From Pelodera strongyloides (lineage: Eukaryota; Nematoda; Chromadorea; Rhabditida; Rhabditidae): a DNA stretch of 64,000 bases. Below, one piece after another: positions 34,720 through 46,300 of the stretch (its first letter is position 1; every line of letters starts with the position of its first letter). The notes beneath the pieces are model-generated. The model did no database searches. It was not told where the DNA came from and saw only the letters and a program-made list of their open reading frames with translations. Location of the stretch: assembly GCA_036852015.1 (NCBI GenBank), contig JAANDG010000565.1, positions 1 to 64,000 on the forward strand, given 5' to 3'. Position numbers and translations under genes: made by a program.

Positions 34720-37700
34720 CTAATCATCCTTGGAACGTAATCGCGAGAAATCCAACTGGACAGTTTCCCCGCTTCCCAAAATTGTAATATTTAAATTTGA
34801 TGTGAAGGACGCTGGCACCTAAATACAAGTTTGTTTAGACTCTACGACAGAAAGAACATATGAGATTGACCACAATTTGATCCTGAACAGTAAAAAAACC
34901 CAAACCTCAGACACTGATTCCTTCGATGGCTGAACATAATCACTTCCTTCAAAAATGTCGCAACGTTGTTCCTGAAACGTGAAAATATCTTTTTGATAGC
35001 GTTTCACACCTGCGCAATTTTTACATAGTATTGTGATTTTCATCAAATCAAAATAAACTGATTTGACTTTGATAAATATTGGAACCGACGTTAGGAATGT
35101 ACATCGGATCTCCAAGTTTACAGTTGAACGCATTTTGGAATTCAGGGAATCCCCTGACCATGCCATTAACACGAGCTATCGTTGATGAATGAACCTGAAA
35201 GGAAAGTCTCTATATATGCACACATACCAAAATAATCAAAAAGCACCTTTTCTTTAAATAATAATGTGATATTACGAACCAACATGACCAACTCGTCAAG
35301 CTAACTGACTTCGTTTCCGAAGTGTTGAGATCCACTGAGGGTCGAACAATAAAATGCGCCAAGAGCGTAGAAGAATGCCTGTGCGTTAGTGATATCTGTG
35401 TCCGACATCAACTCCTGAACACTAGATTATCAATTAGCGATTTTTTTCGTGATCCAAGTTATTGGACCAACTTATTGTGTACTAATGGCTGTCATTTAAA
35501 GGTTCCCTGGTTCTTTTATTGTTTGTGAGACATGCTCAATACTACAGGCGTACCTTAAGAAATGCCTCGGAATTCCTGTGTTCAAATGCGTCATATGCAA
35601 CGCGAATTCCAAAACTATCGGCGGAATCTTCGTAGAAAGTCAACGCACCGCTCTTGCATGATTGCTTAACAAAAAAACGTAGTGCAAACTATTCAGGTGA
35701 TATTATGTCCAGAAAATATTTCATGTTGTGCTGCTAAAAGGATAACACGTTGAAGAAAAAGGACAAACTGGTAAATTAGTAGAGAATATTCACCTCTTTG
35801 AACAGGTCACAGACTTCTTTGTAGTGATCGATCGTACATTTTTCAGCGACTCCGTGAAATCTTGGTGTTATGAAGGAGTGCCCCAATTCGTGACCCAATA
35901 CTCTTCCGGCTGTTGCGTACTGAGAACAGTTCAATTAATTAAACGAGTCGCTCTTGGCCAATGCTGAGCAAAATAAACACCAGCTCAATTGTTGCACAAA
36001 GCGCACTAATTTCTTGTATCTGTAACATAATTTAGCGCTCATCAAGAAAAAAACGGAACCAACCCTCGTAGGTACGGTTATGTTCTCCCTTGAAAACAAG
36101 TATCCGGATAGGTCAACGAGGGTCACGAGCCGTCCCATTGTATTGTAGGCATTGAAAACGTTGAAATCTCGGAGTTCGGTGTATACTTGAGGGAAACTGA
36201 TTTCCTTCAGATACTCTTCAATGTGCATCAGAGCACGTGAAAGTGTCAGCTTTGCATCGATCAATGCACGAGACCTATGTGAAAATGGTGATTTTTAACA
36301 AGTTACGTTTTGTTTTTGGTGTGTGGCCAAAGTTAGATGGTACTGTAGATGTCGGTAATGCTCGTCTGCCATGAGGGCGGACCGGGGATGGTTCCCGGAC
36401 GATGCACCCTACAATGTAGTGTAGACAAATGGTACCGTCTGGGTAATACAAACTACGAAGTTTTGGGTTCGCGCCCGCAGGCAGATCACTAGAGACTGGA
36501 CAACGAGATAAGGCCAGGAGGCCTCAGGAGCAGAGGGGACACTAGGTTTGCGCCCGAGGGCAGATCACTAGTGTTTATTCGAACGAAGGTTCCAAGATGG
36601 TCTCTTGTGTTTTGTGTTAATAACCAACAGCCACAACAATATAAAACAGTATAGAAGAGGAGCTACTCGATCACGGGAGTTAACTCACTCGCACACTTCC
36701 TCCGAAGTGTGACGATATACAACGATCGTGAGAGCCATGTCATGTTTGTATTTGAAGATAGGAAGCGAAAATACTACCGTGAATCACTATAATGGAAAGA
36801 AATATTAGCAAACACATTATTATGTGACGCAGACATTAACAAAGTATAATTTCGATTATGAACTTGTTGCTATATATTTAAGGATAAAAGTTTACAAAGC
36901 TTCCGGTTGCCCGAAGGCAATGAAGATGAAATGATAGTTGCAACAACTCACGAAAGCAATTGGTCATACGTGTCGTTGTAGATCTGATATATGGTGTCGA
37001 TGAAGTTTGCATTGTGAGTGAAAGGATCGAAAGGCGTATGGACAAACGTGTTCTCCAGGAATTCACCCAACATTCGAGCATTCGGATTCTTCATTGGATT
37101 CACTTTCTGAATGAAATCCCAAATTAAAAAAAAAAAGAATAACGATCAAAGAATTTTGTCGTAGCATGACTGACAAACCCTTACTCGGCACAAATTTTAC
37201 TAGCATTGAACAACTCCAACGGTTACCGCCTAGCTACAAACAAATGCACTGAACATTACCAAGATACGAACATGTACTGAACATTACCAAGATACGAGCA
37301 TGTTCTGAACATTACCAAGATACGTCTTCTAGCTGCCTCAATTAGTTCCAAATAAAACGAAGTAATTTTATATTGTCCTCGAAACCGATCCGCTGCTCCA
37401 GAAATCGTTTTCGCGTACAGACACTTGTTGAGCAGCACGTTGCGAAGCATATTTATTGCCTAAGATGAGTAGCATTAGTTATTGCACTTACATTACTACA
37501 TGGTTTACGGATAGAATTTTTAGTTTCCTAATTTCTCAAGGTCAATGATGTAAATCAAATTTCCTACAGGCCATGTTCTCAGCTCCTTAAACACATATCC
37601 TGTGTACATGCTTCTGATGTTGTCGCGCAACTGTGTTATGTTTTGTGGAACAGTTCGGGGGGCTGCGCTTCCCGTATATCGGTGCACTGTGTCAATGTTC

Positions 37701-38518
37701 TTCTTGGCTTCCATCCAGCATGTCGAATTCATACCACAAGTCCATCTGCAATTGATACGGTGAACTACCTGCCCGATAAAAATGAATATATGTACTGTGC
37801 CATTGGACTACCTTCGTTCGTACACAGAAAATAAATATAGCTCGCAGGGTAGACCCTGAATACACAAAATTCACAAGACGGCGCAGTGTTTTGATTCTTG
37901 TCAAATATGATAGAAATTGTCTGTATATCCTTTCCGCGCGTCTGCAATATATTGGCACACCCCAGCTTGGGTAACAAAACCCAACCTCAGTTCATTCATG
38001 TAGAAATCCACACGTTGGAGTTCACGATCCTTGTCGTCCAAGGAAACGGTCAACGCTCTTGTCAAATCCTTAAAACAAATTTTTTTTCGGTGTACATAAT
38101 TTTAAATACATTGGTAAGCCATAAATAACAACATACACACTTTTTTTGAATTCCAAACAATACTCAATGTCCAAAAATTTAGCTGGTGTAATACTGTAAA
38201 CGGGAGAGTTTCTCATTAGTGAAGCATACATCGAGCAAATATGAGATGAGGCCTTTTTCCTGAAATCTCACTAACCCAAATACGATCAGCAGCAATGTAA
38301 TCCTTGCAAGCGTTTGCGTGTCGATCGCGTTTTTCAGCGATGAGGAGTGCTTTCGCTGTCTCGTTGGCCAGAGTAGATACAGGGCAGACATGACGGTAGA
38401 AATTAGTACACGGAGGTACCACCGAACTGCGATGTTTTAAGGCGAAATCAATAAAAGGATCGAATGGTACGGTCGAGATATTTACAACAAACACTGCGAA
38501 GAACACAAGTGCGAGCAT
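34720..38518 (-). CDS. Secreted neprilysin-like zinc metallopeptidase (M13)
   Basis: Fourteen minus-strand exons give 545 residues in frame: 38518-38381, 38259-38230, 38068-37986, 37855-37769, 37745-37568, 37459-37316, 37106-36952, 36274-36064, 35919-35794, 35664-35554, 35414-35310, 35194-35090, 34971-34906, 34818-34720. A signal peptide (MLALVFFAVFVV) replaces the usual membrane anchor. An N-terminal CTNFYRHVC motif follows. The zinc site is GHELGHSF (His352, Glu353, His356) with third ligand Glu396 in EDSAD, and the substrate-binding HSSTIARVNG near 458-467 is kept, so it should be active. At 545 residues it is much shorter than the ~750 of neprilysin, and it has a Ser/Asp-ended extension after the usual C-terminal Cys. 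M13 enzymes cut small peptides outside the cell. Exon 2 (30 bases) is the least sure. A 28-base tandem repeat triplicates the donor of exon 6. Confidence 0.9.
36462..36575. repeat. Two direct copies of a ~27-base motif in an M13 intron
   Basis: A motif around 'gcgcccg' followed by 'ggcagatcacta' occurs at about 36467-36493 and again at 36546-36572. It lies in a locally GC-rich island (about 36380-36560) that contrasts with the AT-rich surroundings and may be a mobile-element relic. Confidence 0.55.
37249..37324 (-). repeat. 28-base tandem repeat triplicating a splice donor
   Basis: Units begin at 37249, 37277 and 37305, each starting ctgaacattaccaagatacg. On the minus strand each contains ATCTTG|GTAATG, the donor of M13 exon 6, followed by TTCAG. 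The first-used donor (exon end 37316) keeps the frame; the two others would add 28 or 56 bases and shift it. Confidence 0.92.
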
Positions 38519-41050
38519 CTCGCAAAGCAGTGTTGAACAGAAAATTTAAGTAAAGTTTCAAGATAACAATCTGCACCACCTTTTTATGAGCAATATACTT
38601 GTCGAATTTTGTTAGCGAGTATTTCAGTTTTCTGGCGAGCAAATGAAAACAGATAAGTAGTAGAATGTTTACGAAATTTACAAAATTAAATACTGAGAAT
38701 TAAACATCAAAAAATGGAGTTGCTTGAAATACGAACCTCTCCTAACTCATATTTTTCTCGATAATTGAAACAAAACCGAATATATGTGAATTTGTGTTTT
38801 TCGAATTGCAAACCTTCAACGTGGTGTCCTGTCACAATAACGATCACTTCCATGATAATGTTACCATACGCATAGTGTAGTTACCAGGGTAATAACAGAA
38901 ACTTCTTTACGCAGTTTCAATTGCAATTCCTTCATTATTGTGTGCTATGTCCCTTCGTTGTTCCTTCTCTTCGGCAGGTTAGTCCTGGTGAATTGAGTTA
39001 ACCATCTATGTACTCAGATGGGAACAGATAGATTCCGAATGCACAAGGAAGGAGCTTGATCATGAAACAGAAAACAAAAATCCTCCGCAAAGAATTTTGT
39101 TCTCAATTAAAGTTACTATACTAAAGTGACCTCTTTCTTATCCAAATTTACATTTTGTCGAATGAAAATGCAAGTGATTTTTATTGGCTTATTTGTTTGT
39201 TTTGCTGAAAATTCAATCGGTCCACCAATGAACTACTTTTCATACAAATGGTTTCGTCAGCCTACTTGAAACGATATCAAAGTGGTATAAGCCAATATCT
39301 TCAAGTGCATTTTAATACAGATATGACCCCTGAATGCTTGAGCGAGTGTCAACTTTCAATTTACATAGGCACGGTGGAGCGAAATACTAAATGCCCCATA
39401 TTTTTCGTCAAGTGCTCAATTTGGGTTTCATATATTTCGACACGAAATATATTGGAACGCAAAAAAATAACAGTCGTTGTCCATAAACGTCGTTCTCGAA
39501 CCCCAAACTATTCAACGTCTTCGTCGTATATGCGTCTTAAACATTTCGATTTTTGCTGTTTCTCTCTCAGAAGGCTTAACACGAAACGTGCTTTGTTTAT
39601 AAAAATTCATTAAGGGACATTTCGAATCATTGTCTAGCAGTGTTTGCCATTTGCAGTTTATCACATATGGTCACTTTTTTCCGGGTATTAATAATTGATT
39701 CTCTGAGGATGTTGAATTATGACATTACTATAAGTCTGTTGCCAGTAAAAACGGCGAGAACTCTGCGTGGGAATCTTTCTCCTCTCCTCCCAATTAATCC
39801 AACTTTCGTTCGGCTTTCCATACTGACCAGACCACACTTCCTTCTTTAGACATAACCCCTTTCATTGCATAATCAAAGCACCCGCTACTATTTATATTTG
39901 AGAGGCTTTGTTTTGATATTTACCAAGAAATCGTTGTTGCACATTCATTGGTGTCCTATGACAATACATTTTTGCGTCGATTGTAAGTATGCTCGCGACT
40001 TGGTTTGTAGAGTTTGCTTCTGATTCCTGTATAATGTCAGTGAAAAATGATTCTGAGGGAATCTGTGTGATATAACGGGAGTTCTCTGTCCAATTTGGTA
40101 TTTGTTAGAGCGGAAGCCGTCCATCTAACCTGACGACACACATCAATTACTTATTGTTCTTTAGTCCCTTCCAAATAGACAATAATGATACTACATTATC
40201 ATTATTTTTTACAGCATCATATCTTTTTTTAGCAAAACAATGATCTTCAGGTATGTAAACTCGATAGTGCGTTTTAATCATATTTCATTTTTTCAATAAC
40301 ATTACATATATCTCATAATTATACGTATACTCTTACGAGAGCAAAGTACTAAGAAGCTGATATTAAGACTTCGTGTATATGTTTTTCGCGGAGGGAAATA
40401 TGAACTTCTTTTGTTGTCACTTTTTCACATTGAATTATTGAGCATTCGGTGGGAGTGAACGTTTTTAGAACTTCTTTACTCGCCAGACTTTTGATCAGCA
40501 TATTTAAGATTTCTTTATTATTTGGTGCCTCGTCAACTTTCTCGGTAGAGTATTAGTTTCGATAATATATACTAATTACAAGATAATATATACTAATTAC
40601 AAATGAGTAGTTGAGATAGAAACAAAGCGAAGAAAACCTGTGTCAAATTATTTTTTGAACCACACATGAAGTTGAGTTTTAAATTCAGCAATTGAGTTCA
40701 ATTGTACTTCAAAAATATACCTCAAAAATACACTTCAAAAAACCCAATAGACTTTAAATTATACTATGTGTTTGGTGCAACAATCATGGATGTCAGTGAC
40801 ACTAGAAGCATAACAACAAAAACACTTGCTTTTGAGTACATTAGGAAGAAAATGACACGTGCAGAAGAATACTTAGTGTGCATATCTTTATATACAACAT
40901 TCCACACTATACCCGACAATGCACAAAATACGTTATTCACGGAATATTTGTTTATTATGTTTTCGTGTGAAAGTGTTTTTTTTTATAAATTTCTTAACCT
41001 GAATTATTCTTTGCATTATTTTAGCAACCATTTTTCAATTGCAACTCGAA
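38519..41050. other. Intergenic between divergent genes, no gene seen
   Basis: About 2.5 kb separates the 5' ends of the M13 gene (-) and the stomatin gene (+), so it should hold both promoters. It is AT-rich with ORF noise. I could not identify specific elements. Confidence 0.5.
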
Positions 41051-41058
41051 GTTTTCAG
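41049..41058 (+). promoter_or_regulatory. Probable trans-splice acceptor of the stomatin gene
   Basis: GTTTTCAG ends 6 bases before the start codon at 41065, with no coding exon upstream. Confidence 0.5.
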
Positions 41059-41064
41059 TTCTAA

Positions 41065-43199
41065 ATGAAGCAACTCGAAGCTCAAGGATTGCTGAATTTA
41101 AAGACTGATAATGAATTATTTTACAGTAAAAAAGCCGATCTGCAAATAGGTACGTTATACCGGACTGAACCCGAAGTTTAAGGAAGCACTCAATAAAGGA
41201 GAGATAGTTTTCGATGGTTGCTTTGTTTTCTCCCAAAATGAGACTCTTTTCTTTTCAAAATACATCTTCCGCATTTCTTGATAACGAAAACGTTCAGGGT
41301 TTAGCGATGTCGTCGCCACAAGTCTTTCATGGATTCTCATTGCAATCACATTCCCGTTTTCATTGTTCTTCTGCATCAAAATTGTCACTGAATATAAAAG
41401 AATGGTAAGACAACTCTTTGTACACGCCAAATAAAAGACAACTAAATTAACTTCGATTTTGTTGCTGACTTAGACCTTGCGGTGTCTTCTCACAATTAGT
41501 CAAATGTTGGATCACCTTTTTCTAAAATACAAATGTTCAACGACACTTAGACTACGAAGCACATATTTTCTACGAGTGTACGAGGAATAAGCCAGTCGAC
41601 GGAATATCTGATTATTGCATATCTGAATATCTGATAGAATATCTGAATACCTGAATATCTGATTATCTGATTATACCTGAATATTGTTTAGGTAGTATAC
41701 CGACTGGGGAAGGTGCCCAACCGAAGTCCAAAAGGTCCGGGAGTTGTCCTTGTCCTTCCATGCATAGACGATTATCAAACAGTTGACCTACGGTATTATT
41801 TTTCACCCTTCATTCTCACACATTTTTTTTACTGTTACAGCAAATATTTTCCAACAATGACATTTTCAAAAAAAATGTGTCTAAACAATAATTTCACCTA
41901 TTCAAACACCTTTTGAATTCACAACCACCACAACCCCCACAACCACCACAAAGAAAATGATTAATTCATAAGCTTAACTTACGGTTTTTTTTCCAGTACG
42001 ATGTCCTACGACGTGCCTTCACAAGAAACAATGACCAGGGATTCAGTGACTGTGTCTGTTGATGCTGCTGTGTACTATAGAACCAGGCCAGTGATTTTTT
42101 CAAGCATTTTGTGATAAAAAAATTAACGCAGTTGCAACTGTTTTTTTCCATGAACTATTCCAATAATTTTCGCTACTTTCCAATTGATTTTTTCTTGTTT
42201 TATGCTTGAAAATAAAGAGGGTTGTTTGGTAAAATGTTTCATGATAACACAGTGAAGAAACCTCATCTAAATGTGTGTATTTAGTGATCCTGTTGCGAGT
42301 TTGTCTGCAATATCTGATGCGCACTTTTCAACAAAACAACTCGCGCAGACAACGTTGAGGAATGTGATAGGAACGAGAAGCTTATCAGAACTTATGAGCG
42401 AAAGAGACGGAATTGCCAAACAGGCAAAGCTCCTGCTTGACACAGGCAAGTGTATTTGAATTTTTCACTGTTTCAACTGCCACAGTACATGCCTCGTCTC
42501 ATTTGATTAAATTTGCAATTTTCCGTTGATACAGGTAAAAAACCTCAGTACATTTGTAACTGTCTGTTCTTGGTCAAAATATAAATCTACTGCCTTAGTG
42601 AGTCATTTAAAATTTTTCTTTTCACCTATCTACGCATAGATTTTTGCAGCTACTGCATCATGGGGGATAACTGTGGAAAGAGTCGAAATTAAAGACATTC
42701 GCCTTCCTCGGGAACTATGCCGGACAATGGCAGCAGAAGCAGAAGCTGCACGCGAATCAGACGCCAAAGTCGTTTGCGCACAAGGAGAGCTAAATGTAAC
42801 CGCACGTTTGTTAACTTGAATTTATCAAGTGTGTTGTCCTATAGAATTGCCCCTCATGACACTAAAAAGATCTTTCGCAATAGAGGATGTCAAACACTTT
42901 GTTGCCCGCTATGTGACGGCACGGCGGACAAGATTATTCCATACAAGCTATTTTCTATGTGCTAAAAATTATGATATTTAAGATTTTTGAAGGCTCTACC
43001 GCTATTGGCGCTAGCAAGTTATTTTTAGGCTTCCGTTGCTCTTCTTCGCGCAGCTGAGGAACTACAACGATCTCCAACAGCGATTCAACTCAGGATTATT
43101 CATTCACTTGTGAAGATTGCTTCTGTAAATAACCACACAATAGTCCTTCCAATTCCAATCGAACTTGTTAGGTCACTTTTTAAGAAAATCAATAAATAG
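41065..43199 (+). CDS. Stomatin-family (SPFH/PHB) membrane protein
   Basis: Seven exons join in frame: 41065-41149, 41298-41404, 41692-41792, 41997-42086, 42285-42445, 42650-42795 and 43029-43199. They code 286 residues, usual for stomatins. A short cytosolic N-terminus leads to a hairpin membrane segment (SWILIAITFPFSLFFCIKIV). The PHB domain follows: VVYRLGKV, GPGVVLVLPCIDDY, TRDSVTVSVDAAVYYRTSDP, LAQTTLRNVIGTRSLSE and WGITVERVEIKDIRLP. An oligomerisation helix and the C-terminal TIVLPIPIELV strand complete it. Stomatins scaffold cholesterol-rich membrane and regulate ion channels; nematode relatives act in touch neurons. Two introns (after 42086 and 42445) must be spliced from GC donors to keep frame and homology. 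The exact C. elegans orthologue is not assigned. Confidence 0.93.
41600..41690 (+). repeat. Short irregular tandem repeat in a stomatin intron
   Basis: About nine imperfect copies of a 7-11 base unit built on AATATCTGA/ATTATCTGA immediately precede the acceptor of stomatin exon 3. They replace the usual pyrimidine-rich run upstream of TTTAG. Confidence 0.7.
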
Positions 43200-43391
43200 T
43201 GTTAATATTAGTTATTGCTGATGAATTGTCATATAGAGTATATGGCTTTTGTTCAACTGTATGTACCAATTTCCCGATAATCCAGACAAAAACTAAAAAA
43301 TTTACTTAATAAATGAAAATCTAAATTTACAGACAGAATGACAAATTTAAGAAACAAACAAACGTATAAATAACTAAATAAATAATAAAAA

Positions 43392-46300
43392 TTATTCGTC
43401 GAAGTCCATTAAAAGTTCATCCGATGATGAGTCCGATGGGCACAAAGGATAATTTAGGTCTGTTTCCCTTCCAGCGGACGACGGCGACCGGTAGCAGACA
43501 AATGATGACCCAGAAATAAAAGTCCGGAGCACAATTATGCCGTAAGCTCCCTCCTACCCCCGTTCTCTTGCTAACTCTACCTCCCCGCTGACGGTTATAG
43601 TAAATAAACATTGACAGTGCCCTGACATCCGGTGGGTTGTAAAAAATAGCCACACATGCAATCAGTGCAATGTACTCAATATTAAAACGTACCCGGCCAA
43701 GTTTTCCATATAAGAGCGTGATCCATGACACCTGTGCCCGTTGAACAAATTAGACCGCTCGGGTTTACCTTTACCAACGATAACCGATTTGTTTTCTGAA
43801 AAGACATGTTGGACTAAAAAAAGTTAGAAAGGATATTTTGATCATTACTTTTTTTCGTTCTGTCGTTTGTTGCGTATGTACATGTACCAAATGCTAACCT
43901 TGAGCGCAGCTCGACTTCACGGCAGCTGTGGACTTTCCTAAAAACATGGTAATTACAAGAACCTCTGAAGACCGATTTTCCTAATATGCGAAGCCTGGAT
44001 CCCAGGTTCTATATCTGTATTCAAGCCTTTAGCTGACTAGAAAAAAAACTGTAAATATACTCAAGAACTTTAGAAAGTGTGAAGCTGTGAGCGAAACAAA
44101 ACACATAGACTTTCGAAAATTCGCTTACTTCGCTGGCGTTTACGTCGCACAGAGTATTCTATTGCTGAGAAGAATTTCCTATCGCCTCTCTGAAAATAAT
44201 GTATATATTACCGTTCTAGCGCACCTTTTCGACCACTCTAAATTTTGCAAGTTTACACCATTTTAAGGCTTATTTTGATCAAAAACAAGTCTTAAATCTT
44301 TGAAAATGTGTCATTTTTGACAATTTTTAAAAAGCGGTCGTTAGATACAGGTTAATGCTGCAGATAGCGCTGCCACCATAGTACCTTTACAATTACAGTA
44401 ATCAATTAGTAAAATACACCACAAAAGGCAAGAAATGAGAAAAAAAGTTTATTCAATAGTAAAAACAACATCAGACAAAACAATAAAAAAATAAAACATT
44501 ACAGTAAAACAACATTATAGAATTATCCGATTTGTGCAGTTTGGGGCGAAGCTCCATCGTTATATAGGCTGATGACATAAAACTGTAACGCGTGATGGAA
44601 AAGGCTGACCCTCATGTTGCATATTACCAAATGCGAGAGGAGCTGGAAAATTTACTGAATTGATCAAACACTTGGAAAATGAAGATTTCCGAGCCTAAAT
44701 GCCAGCACCTCGCAATTGGTGATCAGTGGGAATTCCCTCTGAAAATCAATGGCTCTTTCATCCCTAAAATCAATACTATTCGCGATCTCGGTATTATGGT
44801 CTCGTCGGACTTAAGTTTCAGTTCGCATATTGAGAAAATAGTCCGGTCTGCAACGGTAACTGCAACTCGTATCCTAAGCTCAGCCAAATCTCTCTGTTTA
44901 TCTTAAAAGATATAATACTTATGTCCGTCCCATCTTGGAATATGCTTCTACTGTATGGTTTCCTTATTGTAAAAACGAGATCCTCTTGGTAGAACGAGTG
45001 CAAAATCGTTTCACAAAAATAGCACTCAATAAGATCAATTATGAAATGTATCATAATTTCACTAAAGAGGAACGGTTTAGTCTAAAATCTCTACAACATC
45101 GAAGGATCGTTCTCATTGAATGTTTTAAGACCGTCCGAGGTTTTGGGTTGCATAAACACCCCGTGCTCGATAGTATGTCATTTTAGGTTGTAGACAGAGG
45201 AGAGATGGTAACTCTTTATATATACGTCAGGAAATGGTTTCGACGTTACAAACTCAATCATTTTTTAAACATCGAGTCACTAGAATTTTGAATCTCCTTG
45301 ACGAGGCGACTGTCCGCAGCTCAACTATAGAATCGTTCAAATCGAAAAAAAATTGACGCGCTCGATCTCGATGAGTTGTGTGACCAGGCAGATTGCAATA
45401 TTGGTGCTTGGATACAATTTATATATTCTCATTTTCTCATTCATTGTTCGTGTTTTTTCATTGCTTGTTATTATTGCCTTTTTGTCTTTCGGCTCTTCTG
45501 AGCACTTTACTTTGCAATTATGTGAAATAAAGTGTTTATGTAATCGCCATTGACGGCCACAGCACTTCGATCCTTAGTATTTTTTGAATTTATTTCAACT
45601 CTACCGTATACAAGTAGGACATCAAGAAAAACTAACAAATCTTGAGAGGAACCATCGCGGTCTGATTCTGATTTTTTCCAACATTTTTTTATCGCTAAAT
45701 AGGTGTTTTTGTCAGAAATTGGTCTAAACAAGCTGATGTTGCTATATATTGTTCGAAAAGCTATAGTTGAAAGCTGTTTTGTTATTTTCTCGTGAGTATG
45801 TGCCCGTAGCAAAAATCTTATATTTATCATTTTGTATATTGGGCAGTATTCTTGTATCTTTATTCTTACACCTCGTTGATATCAATAAATCAATTCATTT
45901 ATCGGTTGTCGGCTGAAGAGGAGAAGGAATTTGCTGATTATGATGCTTACATACAAGATATCTTTTATTTTATTTGGTAAAGCGTCTGTCATAAAGGTGC
46001 CTCGGAAATGTTTTATTTTTAACACATTGACAAGTTCTTCGAGGTCAAGATTTGTTAACGCAACAAGGTCTTTGTTGAATTTCATTTATTAAGCTTATTT
46101 TTTAGTCAAATTCTTAGCGCACTTTTCTCGGCCTCTTCGACCATCCACTTTCGCCCACATTTTCTAGCGCACCACCCATTGAGGCATTTCGACGCTTTTT
46201 AAAACGTTTTCAAAGATTTAAGACATGTTTTTGATTAAAGTAAGCCTTAAAATGTCGTAAACTTGCAAAATTGAGAGTGGTCGAAAAGGTGCGCTAGAAC

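Noticed and set aside
38179..38400. Unspliced reading through the second part of M13 exon 1 into the following intron
   Set aside because: Reading through gives no M13-like continuation and ends in stops in both relevant frames. Splicing at 38381/38259 keeps frame with the downstream exons.
39248..39613. 121-codon open frame on the + strand upstream of the stomatin gene
   Set aside because: Composition is random-looking, with no domain, no acceptor near its start and no downstream partner.
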